From DATLFA01 sp039934635 (lineage in GTDB: Bacteria; Actinomycetota; Acidimicrobiia; Acidimicrobiales; WLNW01): 5,036 nt of DNA. Below are positions 1 to 5,036 of the stretch, piece by piece (position 1 is the stretch's first letter; the number at the start of each line of letters is the position of its first letter). A program made the translations under genes and the position numbers. The notes below the pieces were generated by a model. It was given only the letters and a program-made list of their open reading frames with translations, ran no database searches and was not told where the DNA came from. Location: assembly GCA_039934635.1 (NCBI GenBank), contig JBDTLT010000330.1, positions 1 through 5,036 of the forward strand, read 5' to 3'.

Positions 1-2
1 TT

Positions 3-1205
3 CCGAAGATCGTCTCCGTCGACGACCATGTGATCGAGCCGCCCCATGTATGGACGTCGCGGCTGCCCAAGAAGTATCTCGATGTCGGTCCACGCGTCGT
101 CGACAACCCGCTCAAGAGCATCAGCTACGTCGGCGGTGTCTTGTCATGGGAAGAGGGCAGCGCGGGTGACGAAGGCCCGATGACGGCGTGGTGGTACTTC
201 GAAGATCTGCACTACCCAATGGTGCGCACGCATTCTGCGGTCAAGTTCCCCCGCGACCAACTGCAGATGACCGGTATCACCTTCGACGAGATGATCCCGG
301 GCTCGTGGCAGATCGGCCCGCGTCTCGTCGACATGGAGATGAACCACACCGAGTCGTCGCTGTGCTTCCCGTCGTGGGTGCGCTTCTGCGGTCAGGCACT
401 GTCCGAAGGCAAGGACAAAGATCTCGGGCTCGTGTGCGTGCAGGCGTACAACGACTGGATGGTGGACGAGTGGTGCGGCGAGGCGGGCGGCCGCATGATC
501 CCGCTGTGCCTCATCCCGCTTTGGGACGCAGAACTGGCGGCGGCCGAAGTACGCCGCAACGCGGCGCGCGGTGTGCGCGCCGTCGCGTTCAGCGAGATCC
601 CGCCCAAGCTCGGCCTGCCCTCGATCCACGGCGAGTACTGGGACCCGCTGTTTCGGGCGTGCGCCGAAACCGGCACGGTCGTGTGCATGCACATCGGTTC
701 GTCGTCGACGATGCCGACGACGTCGCTCGACGCGCCGGGCGCAGTCGCTTCGACGCTCGTGTGGACCAACTCCATGTTCTCGCTCGTCGACTTCTTGTTG
801 TCGGGCGTCTTCTCGCGCTTTCCGACACTCAAGATCGCCTACAGCGAAGGACAAGCCGGCTGGTTGCCGTTCGTGCTCGATCGCATCGACATCGTGTGGG
901 ACGAGAACCGCGCCTGGGGCGGCGTCGCCGACAAGGTGCCCAACCCACCGAGCACCTATGTCAAGGACCACGTCTACTTCTGCATCTTTCAGGACAAGAC
1001 TGCGCTCGAGAACCTCGACATCTTGCCGTGGGACCAGCTCACCTACGAGGTCGACTATCCCCACAGCGATTCGACATGGCCGCACACCAAGGGCATGGCC
1101 GAGCGCCACATGGCCAAGATCTCACAAGAGCACGCCGACGCCATCTGTCGCGACAATGCGATCCAATTGTTCGGCCTCGACTCGAGCGGCCACTGGCGAC
1201 CCTGA
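3..1205 (+). CDS. Amidohydrolase family protein (amidohydrolase-2/ACMSD-like TIM barrel), 5'-truncated by the window edge
   Basis: Predicted metal-dependent hydrolase or decarboxylase of the amidohydrolase-2 family (relatives of ACMSD and 2,3-dihydroxybenzoate-type decarboxylases); the substrate is unknown. A GTG at 30 could be read as a start, but the frame is open to the left edge and its codons give PKIVSVDDH directly before VIEPPHVW. This is the usual N-terminal beta strand with the metal-site DDHVIEP motif, so the real start lies outside the window and GTG 30 is an internal valine. Other family marks are VCMHIGSS (metal-ligand His codon at 690-692), the YSEGQAGWLPFVLDR segment (codons from about 840), and EVDYPHSDSTWP, whose Asp codon at 1053-1055 corresponds to the conserved catalytic or metal-binding Asp. 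The protein ends in TGA at 1203-1205, and about 400 residues are present, a normal length. No signal peptide is expected; it is probably cytoplasmic. It converges on the dioxygenase gene, so membership in the same pathway is inferred from proximity only. Confidence 0.9.
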   Translation, partial: PKIVSVDDHVIEPPHVWTSRLPKKYLDVGPRVVDNPLKSISYVGGVLSWEEGSAGDEGPMTAWWYFEDLHYPMVRTHSAVKFPRDQLQMTGITFDEMIPGSWQIGPRLVDMEMNHTESSLCFPSWVRFCGQALSEGKDKDLGLVCVQAYNDWMVDEWCGEAGGRMIPLCLIPLWDAELAAAEVRRNAARGVRAVAFSEIPPKLGLPSIHGEYWDPLFRACAETGTVVCMHIGSSSTMPTTSLDAPGAVASTLVWTNSMFSLVDFLLSGVFSRFPTLKIAYSEGQAGWLPFVLDRIDIVWDENRAWGGVADKVPNPPSTYVKDHVYFCIFQDKTALENLDILPWDQLTYEVDYPHSDSTWPHTKGMAERHMAKISQEHADAICRDNAIQLFGLDSSGHWRP

Positions 1206-1214
1206 TGGGCGCAG

Positions 1215-2063
1215 TTATTGGTGCGGGTCGGCTACACCCAAGATGTTGACGTGGCGGAGCACCCGCACCTGATCACCGGGGAACGCTTCGCGTTCGTGCA
1301 TCGTCTGCGTGTTGATCCACAGCGCTGAGTCGCCGACGCGCCAGCGATGGCGATAGACGAACTTGTCTTGCGTGCAGTGCACGTAGAGCTCTTTGAGCAA
1401 CAGCGCGCTGTCGTCGGGCGACAGGCCGACAACTTGCGCGGCGAAGTCGGGCCCGATGTTGGGCCACACGCTCTTGCGGCCATTGCGCGGGTTGGTCTGC
1501 ACGAGCGAGATCTCGGTTTCGTCACGCAATGATTCGCCGTCGGACGCCTTGAAATAGTCGTCGAAATCGAGGCCGTCACGCAGCCGGTAGCGCACCGTGA
1601 GCCCGTCGATCTGCGCCTTGGTCTCGGCGGGCAAATCGTCATAGGCGGCGGCGAGGTTGAGCCATTTGGTGTCGCCGCCACTCGTCGGCAACTCGAGCGC
1701 GTCGAGGTACAAGAACTCGATCAGCGGGGGAGTGAACGACAGGTCACTGTGCCACGTGACGACATCGCTGCCACCCGTGCCGACGACGCCGTTGGCATCG
1801 CGGTTGGAGACACGGTTGATGCCGGGAAAACCGGGCAGCCGCGACTTGTCGGCGAGCGTCGGGCGCAAGGGTCCGAATTGCTCGCACAGACGCACCACCT
1901 GCTCGTTCGACAGTGGTATGTCGTTGTGGAAGACCAGCGCGAAGTGTTCGTCGATGGCGCGTTGCAAAAGCGACCGTTCGTCCGCGGTCAACGGCCGGTC
2001 GAAGTCGATACCGGTGACCTCGGCTCCGAGCGCCGCGTCGAGGCGATGCACCGCGATCGTCAT
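1215..2063 (-). CDS. TauD/TfdA-family Fe(II)/2-oxoglutarate-dependent dioxygenase
   Basis: Cytoplasmic non-haem iron oxygenase of 282 residues, the normal family length (TauD is about 283). It is expected to couple oxidative decarboxylation of 2-oxoglutarate to hydroxylation of a substrate. The N-terminal strand LGAEVTGIDFDRPLT (residues 11-25) is typical. The iron ligands are H105 and D107 in WHSDLSF, and H256 in NTQTMHERE. R267, 11 residues after the distal His, matches the 2-oxoglutarate-binding Arg266 of E. coli TauD, and R270 matches TauD Arg270, which contacts the substrate sulfonate. The segment LELPTSGGDTKWLN (123-136) is also a family hallmark. The TauD taurine-contacting Asn95 position is Val101 here, so taurine is probably not the substrate, though the retained R270 would suit an acidic one. 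ATG 2063 was chosen over the longer open frame to 2156 because AGGAGG sits 7 bases upstream and the family N-terminus begins there. GTG 2069 is only 1 base from that site. The stop is TAA. It is the last gene of the operon. Confidence 0.93.
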   Translation of the reverse strand: MTIAVHRLDAALGAEVTGIDFDRPLTADERSLLQRAIDEHFALVFHNDIPLSNEQVVRLCEQFGPLRPTLADKSRLPGFPGINRVSNRDANGVVGTGGSDVVTWHSDLSFTPPLIEFLYLDALELPTSGGDTKWLNLAAAYDDLPAETKAQIDGLTVRYRLRDGLDFDDYFKASDGESLRDETEISLVQTNPRNGRKSVWPNIGPDFAAQVVGLSPDDSALLLKELYVHCTQDKFVYRHRWRVGDSALWINTQTMHEREAFPGDQVRVLRHVNILGVADPHQ

Positions 2064-2065
2064 CG

Positions 2066-2635
2066 TCACGCCTCCTGCGTTGCGCTCACCGGTGCCGGGC
2101 CCGAGCGGCCCTCGGAGCGGGAAACAGTGTCGCCCACCCACGCGTCGGCCGCGCACGGCGCGTCGCCGTCGCGTCGCGGATCATGCGCCATGACGGTGCG
2201 CCGGTGCGCCTGCGGGTAACCCTCGACCCATGTCGACGGGTCGTCCCACCGGCCGAGCGGCGGCGGGAACTCGTCGGGGTCGAACTTGTCGTAGGGGCCG
2301 AGGCTGATGAAGATGTATTCGCACTCTTCGGTGCCCGCGCGCTCGGGGCCATAGGCAAAGCCGCCGCGCACCCAACGGATGTCGCCGACCTTGTAGGGCG
2401 GTTCGCCACCGATGTGCAGTTCACCCTTCGTGACGATGTAGAGCGTGTCCGAAAGGTGCCAATGCGGATCGGGGTCGCGGCCGGGCCACGATTTCACGTG
2501 GACCACGCGATTGCCCGACGCCGGGTCGACCAACCATCGGACCCACGGACCCTCGGGGCGACCCGGGTCCTCGGGGTCGCTGAACATGTCCCAGGGCACA
2601 TCTTCGACGGTGATGGGCTGGCGTTCTTTGTTCAT
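2066..2635 (-). CDS. Small cupin-domain protein
   Basis: A 189-residue, probably cytoplasmic, single-domain cupin with an extended C-terminal tail; function unknown. Residues 30-110 form the beta barrel. Cupin motif 1 is recognisable as PGRDPDPHWH...YIVTKGELHIGG (about 51-77) with His58 and His60. The usual motif-1 Glu, four residues after the second His, is Thr64. Motif 2 (VGDIRWVRGGFAYGPERAG, 83-101) lacks the usual PxG-x2-H pattern and has Tyr95 in the general area of the missing His. Metal binding may therefore be altered or absent. The tail from about 140 is rich in Ala, Arg, Asp and Pro and looks disordered. The start ATG 2635 overlaps the TGA of the molybdenum hydroxylase (ATGA), with a purine-rich site upstream. 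The same frame stays open up to 3787, but that part is a shadow of the larger gene. The stop TGA lies 2 bases before the dioxygenase ATG. A role as accessory enzyme, isomerase or ligand-binding protein of the operon is inference. Confidence 0.88.
   Translation of the reverse strand: MNKERQPITVEDVPWDMFSDPEDPGRPEGPWVRWLVDPASGNRVVHVKSWPGRDPDPHWHLSDTLYIVTKGELHIGGEPPYKVGDIRWVRGGFAYGPERAGTEECEYIFISLGPYDKFDPDEFPPPLGRWDDPSTWVEGYPQAHRRTVMAHDPRRDGDAPCAADAWVGDTVSRSEGRSGPAPVSATQEA
2071..2076 (-). promoter_or_regulatory. Ribosome binding site of the dioxygenase gene
   Basis: The minus strand reads AGGAGG, a perfect Shine-Dalgarno sequence, with 7 bases before ATG 2063. It falls inside the last codons of the cupin gene (…Gln-Glu-Ala-stop), which implies translational coupling. 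It decides the start of the dioxygenase at 2063 rather than at the upstream start codon of the open frame at 2156. Confidence 0.85.
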
Positions 2636-5001
2636 CCCGTCCCCCTCTCGTCTCGGTCGATGGTAGCGATCAGTTCCAGTATTCGCGAAGGTGGCAAGTA
2701 TTGCTCGTTGATGCGTACGCCGAGCGGCGCGAGCGCGTCTTCGATGGCGTTGCACAACGCGGCCGGCGCACCGATGGCGCCACCCTCGCCGACGCCTCGG
2801 TACGCGACCTCGCCCTGCGGCTCGTATTCGAGGTGCTCGATCTCGATATGCGGCACATCGAGGCTCGTCGGCACCAGGTAATCCATGAACGTCGACGCGA
2901 GGAAGTTGGCATCGCCGTCGTACGCCGCGTGCTCGTAGAGCACCGAACCAATGCCTTGCGCGACTCCACCGCGGATCTGGCCTTCGACCACCGCCGGATT
3001 GATCATGCGGCCACAATCCTCGACCACGAGGTAGCGCGGAATCGTGACGATGCCGGTGGCAACATCGACGTCGACGATGCAGACGTGCGTCGATTGCGTC
3101 CACCCGCCGACCGGTGTCTCGAAATCGAAGATGGCGTCGAGTCCGTTGCCAACGGCGTCGGTCAGCGTGAACGGGGCCAGATACGACGCACGGGCAATCT
3201 CGGGGAACGTGCGCCGGCGATTCGGCGAACCGGCCACCGAGACGACGCCGTCTTCGATCAACAAGTCGTTGACGTTGGCCTCGAGCTGGTCGGCCACGAT
3301 GGCGACGATCTGTGCGCGAACGATGCGCGAGGCGCCGAGCACTGCGCCCGACGCCAACGTAGCCGCCCGCGAGCCCCCGGTCGCGACCATGTTGAACGGT
3401 TGCAGGCGCGTGTCGCCGTGTATGACCTTGACGTAGTCGAACGGCACGCCCAGCTCGTCGGCCGCGATCTGCGCGAGTGTCGTCTCGTGGCCCTGCCCGT
3501 GCGGTTGCTGCGACGTGAACACCGAGACCCGACCGTCCGGCTCGATCTTGACCCGAGCGCGCTGCGCCGACCGCTGTTCGTAGCTGAACCCGAGCGCCTG
3601 GCCGTAGTCGGGTGGACCGGGACCGGGCTCGAGGTACGTGCAAAAGCCGATGCCGGTGTAACGACCGTCGGCGCGTGCCTCGGCTTGGTGCGCACGGAAC
3701 GGCGCATAGTCGCTCAACTCGACCGCCCGGTCGAGCGTGTGGTTGATCGACATGAACTCGAGTGACGCGCCCGTGAGCATCGTGCACGGAAACGCGTCAT
3801 CGGGCAGATAGTTGCGCCGGCGCACGGCGACCGGATCGAGGTCGAGCTCGCGCGCGATCACGTCCATCAAGCGCTCGCGGACCCAGCACTCGATCTCCCA
3901 CGGCCCGCGGTACGCGACGTAGCTCGCCTTGTTGGTCGCGACGACAGTGCCTTCGAAGGAATAGTGGCGTAGGCGCAACGTGCCCGGGAGCAAGGCCCGC
4001 ACGATGATGGCGACCAGATTGAGCGGGATGTTCAGCAGGGGATACGCGCCGCTGTCCTGTTCGAATCGCGCCCGCAATCCGATCAGCTCGCCGTCGCGGT
4101 CGACCGCGGCTTCGATGTGCACCCGCTCGTCGCGCGCATGGCCCGCAGTGATGAGGTTCTCGTTGCGGTCCTCGATCCACTTGACCGGTCGATGCAACAA
4201 CTTGGCCGCGGCGCAGACCGCGACGTCTTCACGGGCAGGATGCGATTTGAGCCCGAAGCTGCCACCGACGTCGCCGACTTTGACCGTGAATCGGGCCGCC
4301 GAGTGATCGAGGATCGTCGACAGGAACATGCGCGTCGCGTGCGGGTTCTGATGCGACATCGTGTAGGTCAACTCGTCGGACGCCGGGTCGTACTCCGCGA
4401 GCCCGGCGCGGCATTCCATGGGCACGCACGTGTGGCGGTGCTGCGTGAACGTCTCGCGAATCACCCGGTCGGCGCGGGCGAACGCGCCATCGACATCGCC
4501 CCAGGTGTTCGCGCCGCGCCACACCACGTTGGGACCCTCGTCACCGTCGCCCTCGTCGAATATCGGCGCCGTACCGGAGGACAGCGCGTCGTCGATCGTC
4601 GCGACGGCCGGCAACACTTCGTAGTCGACTTCGATCAACTCGAGTGCGTCCTCGCCCTGCGCGCGAGATGCGGCGATGACCAGGGCCACGAGATCGCCGA
4701 CGAAGCGCACCTTGTCGGTGCACAACGCGTGGTGCGAAGTCGCACGAACACCGGCGCCGTGCGCAGGGGAGAGTGGGCGTGTGAGCGCCGCGATGTCCGC
4801 GCCGGTGAGGACCGCGACGACACCGGGAGCACACCGTGCCGCGGCGACATCGATGGCGCGGATGCGCGCGTGGGCGTGCGGCGAGTGGAGGAACGACGCG
4901 TGCGCCATGTGCGGCACGCGGAGGTCGTCGACGAACCGTCCGCGCCCGGTCAGCAGCCGTGGATCTTCGTTTCGGCGAACGCTGGTGCCGACGTAGCGCA
5001 T
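2632..5001 (-). CDS. Xanthine dehydrogenase/CoxL-like molybdopterin-binding large subunit
   Basis: Catalytic subunit of a molybdenum hydroxylase (789 residues, full length; CoxL is about 809). Such enzymes hydroxylate a C-H bond with oxygen from water and pass electrons through FeS and FAD partners. The N-terminus YVGTSVRRNEDPRLLTGRGR (3-22) is characteristic, followed by an a/b hammerhead domain (about 20-150). Mo-domain marks: Gln218 in SHQNPH aligns with bovine XDH Gln767; VGGSFGLK (245-252); Arg365 in AYRGPWE (363-369) aligns with XDH Arg880; HGQGHETT (501-508) and GDTRLQPF...ATGGSRAA (529-547) belong to the cofactor-binding region; catalytic Glu739 in GVGEGGAIG aligns with XDH Glu1261. 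The loop is not AYRCSFR, so the CO-dehydrogenase active-site Cys is absent (Gly366), and CO oxidation is not predicted. XDH Glu802 is replaced by Ser253, so purine is also unlikely. Probably cytoplasmic; no signal peptide is seen. ATG 5001 is the best start by family alignment. The small and medium subunits are not in the window. Its TGA overlaps the cupin ATG. Confidence 0.95.
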   Translation of the reverse strand: MRYVGTSVRRNEDPRLLTGRGRFVDDLRVPHMAHASFLHSPHAHARIRAIDVAAARCAPGVVAVLTGADIAALTRPLSPAHGAGVRATSHHALCTDKVRFVGDLVALVIAASRAQGEDALELIEVDYEVLPAVATIDDALSSGTAPIFDEGDGDEGPNVVWRGANTWGDVDGAFARADRVIRETFTQHRHTCVPMECRAGLAEYDPASDELTYTMSHQNPHATRMFLSTILDHSAARFTVKVGDVGGSFGLKSHPAREDVAVCAAAKLLHRPVKWIEDRNENLITAGHARDERVHIEAAVDRDGELIGLRARFEQDSGAYPLLNIPLNLVAIIVRALLPGTLRLRHYSFEGTVVATNKASYVAYRGPWEIECWVRERLMDVIARELDLDPVAVRRRNYLPDDAFPCTMLTGASLEFMSINHTLDRAVELSDYAPFRAHQAEARADGRYTGIGFCTYLEPGPGPPDYGQALGFSYEQRSAQRARVKIEPDGRVSVFTSQQPHGQGHETTLAQIAADELGVPFDYVKVIHGDTRLQPFNMVATGGSRAATLASGAVLGASRIVRAQIVAIVADQLEANVNDLLIEDGVVSVAGSPNRRRTFPEIARASYLAPFTLTDAVGNGLDAIFDFETPVGGWTQSTHVCIVDVDVATGIVTIPRYLVVEDCGRMINPAVVEGQIRGGVAQGIGSVLYEHAAYDGDANFLASTFMDYLVPTSLDVPHIEIEHLEYEPQGEVAYRGVGEGGAIGAPAALCNAIEDALAPLGVRINEQYLPPSRILELIATIDRDERGTG
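2641..2649 (-). promoter_or_regulatory. Ribosome binding site of the cupin gene
   Basis: The minus strand reads GAGAGGGGG, 5 bases before ATG 2635 and inside the last codons of the molybdenum hydroxylase gene. It is purine-rich but not a perfect AGGAGG. Together with the ATGA overlap it supports 2635 as the cupin start. Confidence 0.6.
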
Positions 5002-5002
5002 A

Positions 5003-5008
5003 CTCCTC
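5003..5008 (-). promoter_or_regulatory. Shine-Dalgarno-like GAGGAG before the molybdenum hydroxylase start, unusually close
   Basis: The minus strand reads GAGGAG, followed by a single base and then ATG 5001. This is closer than the usual 5-9 bases. No ATG, GTG or TTG occurs upstream in this frame before the window edge, and the next in-frame Met (residue 32) would cut into the conserved N-terminus. ATG 5001 therefore remains the best start, perhaps aided by coupling to a gene ending just upstream. Confidence 0.45.
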
Positions 5009-5009
5009 G

Positions 5010-5036
5010 TCAGCCCAATGACAAGAGCAGGTGCTC
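5010..5036 (-). CDS. Possible C-terminal end of an upstream gene (only eight codons visible)
   Basis: Reading leftward from the right edge on the minus strand, one frame gives EHLLLSLG and then TGA at 5012-5010, 8 bases before the ATG of the molybdenum hydroxylase. The tight spacing and the placement of the GAGGAG site between this stop and the next start fit the end of an upstream operon gene. FAD- or FeS-subunit genes often precede CoxL-type genes, but these residues do not resemble a family end that I can recognise. Eight codons cannot establish a gene; one of the other two frames is also open to the edge. Confidence 0.3.
   Translation of the reverse strand, partial: EHLLLSLG

Noticed and set aside
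144..1109. Minus-strand open frame of 321 codons opposite the amidohydrolase gene (and a plus-strand frame at 188-1249)
   Set aside because: Both are Arg/His/Ala-rich shadows without domain motifs. The amidohydrolase frame carries all the conserved metal-site motifs.
1197..1230. Inverted repeat CGACCC/GGGTCG as a bidirectional terminator
   Set aside because: Only 6 base pairs with a 22-base loop and no T-run; a chance match in GC-rich DNA is likely.
1215..2063. Naming the dioxygenase tauD (taurine dioxygenase)
   Set aside because: Catalytic residues match the family, but the taurine-contacting Asn95 position is Val, and no sulfonate uptake genes are adjacent.
2064..2156. N-terminal extension of the dioxygenase from an upstream in-frame start at 2156
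   Set aside because: The 31 extra residues overlap the cupin C-terminus and are not part of the family fold. A perfect AGGAGG lies 7 bases before ATG 2063.
2701..3765. Plus-strand open frame of 354 codons antisense to the molybdenum hydroxylase gene
   Set aside because: Its composition is typical of a shadow frame (Arg, Val and Asp rich, no domain), and the opposite strand encodes a clearly conserved full-length enzyme.
2636..3787. Long open minus-strand extension upstream of the cupin start, in the cupin frame, which would make a 573-residue protein
   Set aside because: The added 384 residues are Arg-rich and low in complexity, with no recognisable domain, and lie fully inside the molybdenum hydroxylase gene in another frame. 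They are a GC-rich shadow. The cupin start at 2635 has its own ribosome site and an ATGA overlap.
2632..5001. Naming the large subunit coxL (aerobic CO dehydrogenase)
   Set aside because: The active-site loop is AYRGPWE instead of AYRCSFR, so the Cys required for the Mo-Cu site is absent.

Overview
The window comes from a GC-rich bacterial chromosome with strong G/C bias at third codon positions. Gene content and protein style (an amidohydrolase starting with a VSVDDHVIEPPHVW-type segment, a CoxL-like molybdenum hydroxylase, a TauD-type dioxygenase, a small cupin) suggest an actinobacterium, perhaps of the Acidimicrobiia or mycobacterial type. That placement is inference from general resemblance, since no search was run.

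Layout: positions 3-1205 on the plus strand hold an amidohydrolase (amidohydrolase-2/ACMSD-like) that enters from the left edge without its true start. After a 9-base gap it meets, tail to tail, a minus-strand run that fills the rest of the window. Read in its transcription direction from the right edge, that run has the last codons of a possible upstream gene (5036-5010), a 789-residue molybdopterin-binding large subunit of the xanthine dehydrogenase/CoxL superfamily (5001-2632), a 189-residue cupin (2635-2066) and a 282-residue TauD/TfdA-family Fe(II)/2-oxoglutarate dioxygenase (2063-1215). The three complete genes are tightly packed: an ATGA overlap joins the first two, and 2 bases separate the last two. 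The ribosome binding site of the dioxygenase lies inside the last codons of the cupin. This is a single translationally coupled operon. No gap exceeds 30 bases, and no promoter, terminator, RNA gene, mobile element or CRISPR array is visible.

How the genes may work together (inference): a molybdenum hydroxylase inserts oxygen from water into a C-H bond, a 2-oxoglutarate dioxygenase performs a second oxidation, and a cupin may act as an isomerase, accessory enzyme or binding protein. The amidohydrolase could carry out hydrolysis or non-oxidative decarboxylation. This looks like an accessory catabolic locus for an unidentified small organic molecule. The CoxL-like protein lacks the CO-dehydrogenase AYRCSFR loop, so CO oxidation is unlikely. 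The FeS and FAD partner subunits expected for such an enzyme are not in the window.
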